Below, piece by piece: positions 35,043-41,939 of a stretch of DNA of 59,815 nt. The notes beneath the pieces are model-generated. The model was not told the origin of the DNA and made no database searches. It saw only the letters and a program-made list of their open reading frames with translations. Position 1 is the stretch's first letter. Every line of letters starts with the position of its first letter. The DNA is taken from positions 177,370-237,184 of the forward strand of contig NZ_JAHBGC010000011.1 of the NCBI RefSeq assembly GCF_018390645.1. The letters are read 5' to 3'. The translations under genes were made by a program, and so were the position numbers. Source of the DNA: Ancylobacter dichloromethanicus. GTDB lineage: Bacteria; Pseudomonadota; Alphaproteobacteria; Rhizobiales; Xanthobacteraceae.

Positions 35043-35947
35043 CCGTGTCCGATCCCGTTTCACCCGGGTCCCTGTCCCTCGGCACCCTGAACGGCCTCGA
35101 CCGCGCGGCCTTCACCGCCGCGCTCGACGGTGTGTTCGAGCACGCGCCCTGGGTGGCGGAGGCAGCCTTCGCCCACGCGCCCTTCGACACGGTGTCGGCG
35201 CTGCACCAGGCGCTGATGGCGGCGGTGTGGGCGCGGCCGGAGGCGGAGCGGGTCGCCTTCGTGGCGGCGCATCCCGATCTCGCCGGCAAGGCGGCGCGGG
35301 CCGGCGCCATCGCCCCGGCCTCGGTGTCGGAGCAGGCCGGGCTCGGGCTCGACCGGCTGCCGGACGAGGAATATGCGCGCTTCGAGCGGCTCAACGCCGC
35401 CCATCGCGCCCGTTTCGGCTTTCCCTTCGTGATCTGCGTGCGGCGGCAGACCCGCGACGCCCTGCTCGACGCCTTCGAGGCGCGGCTCGCCCATGACCGG
35501 GGCGCGGAACTCGCGGCCGCGCTCGTCGAGATCGGCCACATCACCGCGCTGCGGCTGGTGGAGAAGGTGCACGGGCCGGGCATGCCGAGGGTCCATGGCC
35601 GGCTTTCCACCCATGTGCTCGACACCCATAAGGGCGGCCCGGCGCAGGGGGTGCGGGTGGAGCTTTACGAGGTGGGGGCGAGCGGGCGGGCGCTGCTGCG
35701 CGCGGCGGCGACCAATGAGGACGGGCGCACCGACGCGCCGTTGATCGGCGGCGCGCCGCTGCGCATCGGGCGCTACGAGCTGGTGTTTCACATCGGCGCC
35801 TATTTCAAAGCGCGCGGGCTCGACTTGCCGGGGACGGCCTTTCTCGACGACGTGCCGATCCGCTTCGGCATCGCCGAGCCGGAAGGGCACTACCATGTGC
35901 CGCTGGCGGTGACGCCGTGGAGCTATTCCACCTATCGCGGCAGTTGA
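35039..35947 (+). CDS. Fused OHCU decarboxylase / 5-hydroxyisourate hydrolase
   Basis: Bifunctional 302-residue enzyme that takes 5-hydroxyisourate to S-allantoin. Residues about 15-170 are OHCU decarboxylase: catalytic His78 in AAHPDLAGK and the signature [20 protein letters not shown]. Residues about 186-302 are the transthyretin-like hydrolase: [18 protein letters not shown] with His192, [20 protein letters not shown] with the diagnostic C-terminal YRGS. Starts at GTG 35039 (or GTG 35045). The domain order is that of plant allantoin synthase. The plus-strand operon ends here, convergent with the flavin reductase gene. Confidence 0.95.
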   Translation: MTVSDPVSPGSLSLGTLNGLDRAAFTAALDGVFEHAPWVAEAAFAHAPFDTVSALHQALMAAVWARPEAERVAFVAAHPDLAGKAARAGAIAPASVSEQAGLGLDRLPDEEYARFERLNAAHRARFGFPFVICVRRQTRDALLDAFEARLAHDRGAELAAALVEIGHITALRLVEKVHGPGMPRVHGRLSTHVLDTHKGGPAQGVRVELYEVGASGRALLRAAATNEDGRTDAPLIGGAPLRIGRYELVFHIGAYFKARGLDLPGTAFLDDVPIRFGIAEPEGHYHVPLAVTPWSYSTYRGS

Positions 35948-35974
35948 TCGCGGCCACCGGCTGTCGAAGGGCGT

Positions 35975-36514
35975 TCAGTCGTCGGTGGGGCCGGACAGGG
36001 TGTGGTAGCGCCTGTCGTAATAGATCAGGCTCTCGTCCGAGCCACCCTCGGCGACGCCGATCACCTCGCAGAACAGCACGTCATGGGTGCCGACCTCGAC
36101 CGCGCGGACGATGCGGCAATCGAAGGCGACCACGGCGCCGACCAGCATCGGCGCGCCGGTGGCGCCCATGTGCCAGGTGCCGCTGGCGAAGCGTTCATCG
36201 GGCGGGGTGCGCCCGCCGAACAGGTTGGAGAGCGGCTCGTGGCCGGCCGCCAGCGTGTTGATGCAGACCACGCCATTGGCATGGACCGGGCCGGCGGCCG
36301 AGGACCCCTTGTTGAGGCAGACCAGCAGGGTCGGTGGGCTGTCGGTGACCGAGCACACAGCCGAGGCGGTGAAACCGTGGCGCCCGCCCGGCCCGTCGGT
36401 GGTGACGATGTTCACCGCCGCCCCGAGCCGCGCCATGGCGTTGCGGTAGCCCTGCCGCGTCACCGGCGGCGGGGCATTGTGGGAAGCGCCGTCGAGCGGC
36501 GAGCACTGGGTCAT
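35975..36514 (-). CDS. Flavin reductase (RutF/HpaC-like)
   Basis: A 179-residue FMN-binding split-barrel flavin reductase that would supply reduced FMN to a two-component monooxygenase. Seen: the flavin-binding N-terminal block RLGAAVNIVTTDGPGGRHGFTASAVCSVTDSPPTLLVCLN and the conserved GTHDVLFCEVIGV. It lies 72 bp after the LLM monooxygenase on the same strand, its likely partner. A RutF role in uracil breakdown is unlikely, because the other rut genes are absent. Confidence 0.92.
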   Translation of the reverse strand: MTQCSPLDGASHNAPPPVTRQGYRNAMARLGAAVNIVTTDGPGGRHGFTASAVCSVTDSPPTLLVCLNKGSSAAGPVHANGVVCINTLAAGHEPLSNLFGGRTPPDERFASGTWHMGATGAPMLVGAVVAFDCRIVRAVEVGTHDVLFCEVIGVAEGGSDESLIYYDRRYHTLSGPTDD

Positions 36515-36586
36515 GCCCTCTCCTCTGCCGGAGCGTCGCCGGCGCTTTGGTGGGGCGCGGGAGGACCGCGCCCCCGGAACGCGTGA

Positions 36587-37900
36587 TCAGAATTCGCGCA
36601 GATTGTCGCGCAGCAACTGGTGCTTGTATTCGGTCCGCACCAGCCCGCGTGCCTGCAGCTCCGGCACCAGCCCGTCGCAGATCTCGGTGATGTAGCGGCG
36701 CGAGACGCGCAGCACCGGGGTGGTGATGAGGAAGCCGTCGCCGCCGACCTCGGCCATGGCCTCGCCCATCTTGTCCGCCACCTGCGCCGGCGTGCCGATC
36801 AGCTCCATGGAGGAGACGAGGCCGCCGCCGCCCGAGGCCGCCAGCTCGCGCAGCGTCTTGCCCGAGCCCCATTGCTGGAACTTGTCGAGCGTGCCGGATT
36901 CGCCGTTGGTGACCAGTTTTTCCGGCAGCGGCTTGTCGAGGTCGTAGATCGAGAAGTCGATCTCGGTGATGGCGGAGATCGAAATCAGCACGTCGGTGAC
37001 GAAATTGTCCGACATGGTGACGTGCTCGTAGCGGGCGCGCGCTTCCGCCTCGGTCTCGCCGAGGCTCGGCGTGATGCAGAAGAACACCTTGATCTCGTCC
37101 GGGTCGCGGCCGAGCGCGGCGGCGCGGGCGCGGATGTCGGCGCGGAACGCCTTCATGCCCTCGACGCCGTTGGCCACCGAGACGATGGCGTCGGCGTGGC
37201 GGGCGGCGAAATCGCGCCCGCGCGGGGAGGCGCCGGCCTGCAGATAGACCGGGCGGCGTTGCGGCGAGGGCACGGTGTTGAGCGGGCCGCGCACCTGGTA
37301 GAACGGGCCCTTGTGGTCGATGGCGTGGACCTTGGAGCCGTCGGCATAGATGCCGTTCTTGCGGTCGAGCACCACGGCGTCCGGCTCCCATGAGTCGAAC
37401 AGCTTGCCCACCACCTCCATGTATTCCTCGGCCATGGCGTAGCGGTCCTCGCGCGGGGGCAGCTTGTCCATGCCGAAATTCTTCGCCATCAGGTCCTCGG
37501 CCGAGGTGACGACGTTCCAGCCGAAGCGGCCCTTGGTGAGGCTGTCGATGGTGGAGGACAGCCGCGCCAGCATGAAGGGCGGATAGGCCATGGTCGACAG
37601 CGTCGCGACCACGCCGAGATGCTGCGTTGCCATGCCCATGGCCACCGCCAGCGGGGCGGGATCGGCCTTCGGCACCATCATGGCATGCTTGAGCGAGAGG
37701 TCGCGCGAGCGGCCATAGGTCTCCGGCACCATGAGCTTGTCCTCGATCATGATCAGATCGAAGCAGGCGCGCTCCATCGCCTGGGCCATCTCGATGTAGA
37801 ACCGGCCATCCCACGGGTTGCCGCCCTGGCCGAACGGCTCGCGCCATTCGTCGGGGGTGAAGTTCATGAACCAGGCGAGGTGGAAGCGCTTGTCGGCCAT
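36587..37900 (-). CDS. LLM-class flavin-dependent monooxygenase (NtaA/SnaA/DszA family)
   Basis: A 437-residue bacterial-luciferase-like monooxygenase, TIM barrel, that uses FMNH2 from a separate reductase. Typical family features: N-terminal LAWFMNFTPDEWREP, ATLSTMAYPPFMLARL, GRFGWNVVTSAEDLMAKNFGM and YLQAGASPRGRDFAARHADAIV. The family oxidises C-N, C-S or chelator bonds (nitrilotriacetate, dibenzothiophene sulfone, pristinamycin); the substrate here is unknown. It is in line with an ABC importer upstream and a flavin reductase downstream. Confidence 0.92.
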   Translation of the reverse strand: MADKRFHLAWFMNFTPDEWREPFGQGGNPWDGRFYIEMAQAMERACFDLIMIEDKLMVPETYGRSRDLSLKHAMMVPKADPAPLAVAMGMATQHLGVVATLSTMAYPPFMLARLSSTIDSLTKGRFGWNVVTSAEDLMAKNFGMDKLPPREDRYAMAEEYMEVVGKLFDSWEPDAVVLDRKNGIYADGSKVHAIDHKGPFYQVRGPLNTVPSPQRRPVYLQAGASPRGRDFAARHADAIVSVANGVEGMKAFRADIRARAAALGRDPDEIKVFFCITPSLGETEAEARARYEHVTMSDNFVTDVLISISAITEIDFSIYDLDKPLPEKLVTNGESGTLDKFQQWGSGKTLRELAASGGGGLVSSMELIGTPAQVADKMGEAMAEVGGDGFLITTPVLRVSRRYITEICDGLVPELQARGLVRTEYKHQLLRDNLREF

Positions 37901-37918
37901 TGCTGTCAGTCCTTCACC

Positions 37919-37973
37919 AAAGCATTTTCCGGCGACGTGGCGTCCGGTTCGCGCGAAGAAAATGCGTCTAAAC
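37919..37973. repeat. Dispersed repeat, AGCATTTTCCGG...GAAAATGCGTCT type
   Basis: A 55-bp element with AGCATTTTCC near one end and GAAAATGCG near the other, its ends reverse-complementary, lying between the ABC ATPase and monooxygenase genes. It is related to the AGAGC palindromes at 12687 and 49241 but belongs to a distinct subtype. It may shape mRNA stability within the operon. Confidence 0.7.
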
Positions 37974-38005
37974 AGTCAGTTGGATCCTTTCCGCTGAACG
38001 GCGGT

Positions 38006-38845
38006 TCAGCGGGAGTGGTCGAGTGCCGGGACGGGTGGGCTGTCCGCGGGTACATCGGTGGTGCCGAGCAGGGTGAGGCGCACCCTCTCGCGCTCCGCCT
38101 CGAACAGCCGGGAGTCGCGCACGCTGCGGCACTTGGCCTCGAAGTCGGAGACGATGGTGGCGCCGAAGCGCTCGGGCGCCTGCGGGTCGTTGCGCCGCCG
38201 GTCGACGGCGATGACGCGGGTGCCGAGCAGGAACGCCTCGGGCAGGTCGTGCGTGACCATGACGATGGTCATGCGGTTCTCTTCCCACAACTCGCCGACC
38301 AGTTCGTGCATCGAGCGGCGGGTGCCGGGGTCGAGCGCGCCGAACGGCTCGTCGAGCAGCAGCACCTTCGGCTTCATGATAAGCGCCTGCGCCAGAGCGA
38401 GGCGCTGCTGCATGCCGCCCGAGAGCTGCGCCGGGTATTTGTCCGCGTGCTCGCCGAGGCCGACGCGGGCGAGCAGCGCCATGGCGCGTTCCTCCAGCGC
38501 CTTGCGGCGGGCGCCGAAGAAGCGGCCGAGCAGCGGCGCGCCGGCCCATTGCGGGCCCATCATCACATTGCCCAGCACGGTGCGGTGGGGGAACACCGAA
38601 TAGCGCTGGAACACCACGCCGCGGTCGGCGGTGGGCTCGGCGGCGATCGGGTCGCCGTCGATCAGGATTTTTCCGCGCGACGGCTGTTCCTGCGAGAGCA
38701 GCATGCGCAGCAGCGTGGTCTTGCCGACGCCGGAAGGGCCGATGATGACGAGGAATTCGTGGTCGTCGAGCGACAGGTTGACCTGTTCGAGCACGACGCG
38801 CTCGTCATATTCCTTCCAGACATTCTCGAAGCGGATGGTGGTCAT
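38006..38845 (-). CDS. ABC transporter ATP-binding protein (NitT/TauT, uca-like)
   Basis: A 279-residue importer ATPase: Walker A GPSGVGKT near residue 36, Q-loop VFQRYSVFPH, signature LSGGMQQR, Walker B VLLLDEPFGALD, H-switch VMVTHD. The C-terminal extension of about 60 residues (LGTRVIAVDRRRNDPQAPERFGATIVSDF) is like that of ATPases annotated beside urea carboxylase genes. Its ATG directly follows the permease stop. With the permease and binding protein it forms a three-part importer. Confidence 0.92.
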   Translation of the reverse strand: MTTIRFENVWKEYDERVVLEQVNLSLDDHEFLVIIGPSGVGKTTLLRMLLSQEQPSRGKILIDGDPIAAEPTADRGVVFQRYSVFPHRTVLGNVMMGPQWAGAPLLGRFFGARRKALEERAMALLARVGLGEHADKYPAQLSGGMQQRLALAQALIMKPKVLLLDEPFGALDPGTRRSMHELVGELWEENRMTIVMVTHDLPEAFLLGTRVIAVDRRRNDPQAPERFGATIVSDFEAKCRSVRDSRLFEAERERVRLTLLGTTDVPADSPPVPALDHSR

Positions 38846-39664
38846 TCAGGCCGCCCTTATCTGGTCCCACGGATAGGCGGCGACGGCGAGGCGGCGCAGC
38901 GCGTAATCCATGAGGAAGGCGAGCAGGGTGATCCAGATCACGTAGGGAAGGATCACGTCCATGGCGAGGTAGCGCCGCACCAGGAAGATGCGGTAGCCGA
39001 GCCCGCCCTCGGAGGTGATCGCCTCCGCCGCGATGACGAACAGCCAGGCGGCACCGAGCGAGAGCCGCACCGAATCGATGAGCCGCGGCATCACCTGCGG
39101 CAGCACCACGCCTGAAATCATCTGCCAGGTGGAGGCGCCGAGCGTCTGCGCCTTGATGATCTGTTCCGTCGGCAGGGCGGAGACCCGCAGCATCACGTCG
39201 CGGATGATGAAGGGGGCGATGCCGAACACGATCAGCACGATCTTCGAGGCCTCGCCGAGGCCGAACAGGATGAACAGGATCGGCAGCACGGCGAGCGGCG
39301 GAATCAGCGAGAAGGCGGCGAAGAAGGGCTCGAAGGTGGCGCGCAGATAGGGCACGAAGCCGACGATGATGCCGAGCACCAGGCCGATGAGGGCGGAGAT
39401 GCCGAGGCCGAGGAACAGGCGCTGCAGGCTGAGCCAGGTGTCCCACCACAGCAGGTACTGGCTCGTGGCCCGATCAAGGGTGGTCGCCATGCGCACCATG
39501 GTCGCCCAGAAGCTGGCGAAGCTCGGCATCAGCTTGTCGGCCGGCTCCACCGCGAGGCGGGCATTGGAGGCGAGAAGGTAGATCGCCAGCACCGCGACAA
39601 AGGGCAGGATGGCGAGGATCAGCCGGACGCCCGGACGAGGCGCATAGTTGATGATGCGGCGCAT
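38846..39664 (-). CDS. ABC transporter permease (NitT/TauT, uca-like)
   Basis: A 272-residue inner-membrane permease with six or so helices, starting at the ATG complement 39662-39664. The ATPase-coupling EAA-type loop is AQTLGASTWQMISGVVLPQVMPRL near residue 175. SsuC/TauC-like overall; similarity to the permease class found beside urea/guanidine carboxylase is my reading of the set as a whole. It abuts the ATPase gene. Confidence 0.9.
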   Translation of the reverse strand: MRRIINYAPRPGVRLILAILPFVAVLAIYLLASNARLAVEPADKLMPSFASFWATMVRMATTLDRATSQYLLWWDTWLSLQRLFLGLGISALIGLVLGIIVGFVPYLRATFEPFFAAFSLIPPLAVLPILFILFGLGEASKIVLIVFGIAPFIIRDVMLRVSALPTEQIIKAQTLGASTWQMISGVVLPQVMPRLIDSVRLSLGAAWLFVIAAEAITSEGGLGYRIFLVRRYLAMDVILPYVIWITLLAFLMDYALRRLAVAAYPWDQIRAA

Positions 39665-39721
39665 GGGGGGCCTTTTCGTTTCGAGGGCGTCATCCGGGAG
39701 GCTGCAGGGGGCCCGGGAGGA

Positions 39722-39830
39722 CCGTCATCCTGAGGTGCCCGGCCGGAGGCCGGGCCTCGAAGGAGGCTCGTTGTTGGGCATCCAAGATCGCATCCTTCGA
39801 GGCTCGCTTCGCTCGCACCTCAGGATGACG
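39722..39830. repeat. Dispersed inverted repeat, CCGTCATCCTGAGGTGC family (copy 2)
   Basis: Opens with CCGTCATCCTGAGGTGC at 39722 and ends with its near-complement at 39830, with inner CCGGCC palindromes and CTCGAAGGA/TCCTTCGAG arms. It is the second copy of the element at 14065-14171, here inside an operon between the binding protein and permease genes, where it may reduce expression of the downstream genes. Confidence 0.78.
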
Positions 39831-39930
39831 CCGCTTTGGAACGGTCTCTCAGACATCGCCGGCGTGCCCCCTGGGCCCCGGATCGGCGCCGCGCGCGGCG
39901 CGGCTTGTCCGGGGAACAGGGCGGCGCCGC

Positions 39931-41010
39931 TCAGAGCTTCCCGTCGGCGGCGTCCTTGGTGAAGCTGGCGTTGACCCGCATCTTGATGTTGGCCTTGTCG
40001 CCCAGCACCGTGCCGTCGGCGACCTCGATGCCGATCGAATCGACGCTGGTGGCGCCCTGGCCGAACAGGCCCTGCTGGAAGCAGAAGGTGCGGATGTTGT
40101 TCCAGATCTTGGCGTTGTCGGCCGACATCAGGAAGCTGGAGGCTTCTTGCGGGGTGTAGAAGAAGTGGGTGGTGTCGAGCTGCGCCTGCAGGCCGCCGGC
40201 ATCGGTGCCCATGGCGCTGGTCATCACCGCGCGCATGTCCTCGCCCGGCGCGCCGCCGGCCTTGAGGATGCCGAGCGCCTCATACCAGGCGCCGACCACG
40301 GCCTTGGCGAAGTTGGGGTTGTCCTTGAGGTTCTGGGTGTTGCCGATGAACACGTCCATGATCTCGCCGGGGATCTTGGAACTGTCGAACAGGTTGGTGG
40401 CGCCCTTGACCTTGAGCATGTCCTCGGTCAGCGGCTTCCACGAGACGGCGTGCTTCATGTCGTCCTGCGAGACGAAGGCGGCGGAGATTTCCGCGTCCGA
40501 GATGTTCACCGTCTTGGCGGCGGTGGGATCGTCGATGCCGGCGAGCTGCAGGCCGCGGTTCAAGAGATAGTGCGAGACGCTGTACTGCAGCAGGTAGACG
40601 TCCTGGCCGGCGAGTTCCTTGACGTCCTTGGCGGTCTTGGAGACGACGATGTCGTTGCCGTCGGAATAGTCGGTGATCAGGAAGATCGAGGTGTCGACGC
40701 CGCCGGCCGCCGGCATGGTGAGGCCGTCCATCGAGGCCACGCCCACCGCGTCGATCTCGCCGGCGATGAACTGGTTGATGGAGCCGACATAGTCATTGGC
40801 CTGGATGATCTCGACCTCGATGCCGTATTTGTCGGCCCACTTCTTCATGATGCCGGAGGACTTCATGTAGGCGAAGGGCATGAAGCCGATATAGACGGTG
40901 TAGGCGACCTTGAAACTCGTCTTCGGGGCGGCATGCGCCGCGGGCGCTCCCGCGAGGGCGGCGGCGGCGAGGCTGGCGAAGACGGCTGCAGCCCTGAGTG
41001 TACGCTTCAT
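39931..41010 (-). CDS. ABC transporter substrate-binding protein (uca/TIGR03427-like)
   Basis: A periplasmic receptor of 359 residues; residues 1-28 are a signal peptide ending in APAAHA, so I start it at the ATG complement 41008-41010. The mature part (FKVAYTVYIGFMPFAYMKSSG, then QANDYVGSINQFIAGEIDAVGVASMDGLTMPAAGGVDTS) resembles NitT/TauT receptors and most closely, as far as I can judge, TIGR03427, the receptor found near urea carboxylase and now linked to guanidine-type compounds. The ligand is not proven. First gene of a minus-strand operon of five. Confidence 0.88.
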   Translation of the reverse strand: MKRTLRAAAVFASLAAAALAGAPAAHAAPKTSFKVAYTVYIGFMPFAYMKSSGIMKKWADKYGIEVEIIQANDYVGSINQFIAGEIDAVGVASMDGLTMPAAGGVDTSIFLITDYSDGNDIVVSKTAKDVKELAGQDVYLLQYSVSHYLLNRGLQLAGIDDPTAAKTVNISDAEISAAFVSQDDMKHAVSWKPLTEDMLKVKGATNLFDSSKIPGEIMDVFIGNTQNLKDNPNFAKAVVGAWYEALGILKAGGAPGEDMRAVMTSAMGTDAGGLQAQLDTTHFFYTPQEASSFLMSADNAKIWNNIRTFCFQQGLFGQGATSVDSIGIEVADGTVLGDKANIKMRVNASFTKDAADGKL

Positions 41011-41048
41011 GAGGGGTGGCTCCGGTCGCTGAAATGGCTGGACCGGGC

Positions 41049-41068
41049 TATTAAACGGTGACTTAATA
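41049..41068. promoter_or_regulatory. Palindrome TATTAA-N8-TTAATA between the binding-protein gene and tetR
   Basis: Perfect 6-bp arms (41049-41054 and 41063-41068) in the 136-bp divergent promoter. It is a reasonable operator for the adjacent TetR protein; AT-rich arms could also overlap a -10 element. Confidence 0.5.
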
Positions 41069-41146
41069 TCGGGTGCAAGCCCAACAAATGGGCACGCATA
41101 GCATATGAGCAAGGCAGAAAATTCCGTAAGAATACGGAGGAAACGC

Positions 41147-41770
41147 ATGACCGCCCGGACCGCGCGCAAGCGCCTCCAGCCCGCCGAGCGGCGGGTGATG
41201 ATCCTGGAAGAAGCCTTGAGATTGTTCGCGACCCGCCATTTCTCGGTGGTCACGGTGCGCGACATCGCGCTGGTCTGCGACATCAATGTCGGCCTGCTCT
41301 ACCACTATTTCGACAACAAGGACGATCTGGTGCGGCGCGCGCTTGGGCACGCCATCGAGCAGCTCATGGCCGGCTATGAGGAGAGGCGTGCCGCCGGCGC
41401 CGAGCCGCTGGCGGAGATTCTCGCCTGGCTCGACATCCACATGGAGCTGGCGCCTATCCTCGCCCTGATGGTCAAGCTGATGAGCGACTATGCCAGCTCC
41501 GGCCTGCGCGACGACGAGCTGGACGGGCTGATCGCCGGCTTCTATGGCCGCGAGAAGCAATTGCTGGAGGGCGCGCTGGAGCGCGGTGTGGCCAGCGGCC
41601 AGTTCGCGCCGGTCGACATTGCCCGCACCGCCCGCCGCATCGGCCTGATGCTCGACGGCATCTTCTACGCCTCGGCCAGCCGCGGCGACGACCGCATCGT
41701 CGACGACATCGCCGACCTCGCGGATTTCGCGCGCGCGATGCTAGGCGTGCGCAGCGACGTGGCGGCGTGA
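41147..41770 (+). CDS. TetR family regulator, divergent from the importer operon
   Basis: A 207-residue TetR protein. I choose ATG 41147 because GGAGG sits at 41136-41140 with good spacing; ATG 41105 is in frame but lacks a site. The helix-turn-helix is VTVRDIALVCDINVGLLYHYFDNKDDL at about residues 35-61; the C-terminal domain is helical and unassigned. It probably controls the divergent importer/monooxygenase operon, and may sense its substrate. Confidence 0.9.
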   Translation: MTARTARKRLQPAERRVMILEEALRLFATRHFSVVTVRDIALVCDINVGLLYHYFDNKDDLVRRALGHAIEQLMAGYEERRAAGAEPLAEILAWLDIHMELAPILALMVKLMSDYASSGLRDDELDGLIAGFYGREKQLLEGALERGVASGQFAPVDIARTARRIGLMLDGIFYASASRGDDRIVDDIADLADFARAMLGVRSDVAA

Positions 41771-41776
41771 GTTCTC

Positions 41777-41869
41777 GTGCCTTTGCCCGTATTCTCCAAT
41801 GCCATCTTCGACGCCACCGGCCAGCGGCGTCGCTCGCTGCCGTTCCGGCTGGAGGCGTTCAAGGCCTGA
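41777..41869 (+). pseudogene. 3' remnant of a molybdenum hydroxylase large-subunit gene
   Basis: A 30-codon frame starting 6 bp after tetR encodes NAIFDATG and then SLPFRLEAF before a stop, which is the extreme C-terminus of xanthine/aldehyde dehydrogenase molybdopterin subunits (the intact protein at 30943 has [16 protein letters not shown] at the same place). There is a run of 20 identical bases with that gene, but the tail differs, so it is probably from a paralogue. Everything upstream of this tail is missing; tetR stands in its place. Confidence 0.65.
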
Positions 41870-41891
41870 CGGGTTTCGCCGCGCGCGCATG

Positions 41892-41920
41892 AAAAGGCCG
41901 GTCGCGAGACCGGCCCTCTT
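41892..41920. terminator. Bidirectional terminator between tetR remnant and the dehydrogenase gene
   Basis: GGCCGGTC (41896-41903), GCGA loop, GACCGGCC (41908-41915): perfect 8-bp stem. AAAA precedes and CTCTT follows, so on the minus strand it ends in a T tract and should terminate the dehydrogenase transcript. Confidence 0.78.
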
Positions 41921-41939
41921 GCCGGACTGGCTCGCCGGC

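Noticed and set aside
36587..37900. RutA (pyrimidine oxygenase) for the LLM gene, because a RutF-like reductase is next to it
   Set aside because: The protein is the longer NtaA/SnaA type and no rutB, rutC, rutD or rutG is present.
39931..41010. Straight assignment of the importer to sulfonates (SsuABC) or taurine
   Set aside because: Receptor sequence and the long ATPase tail look closer to the urea-carboxylase-region class; the substrate is left open.
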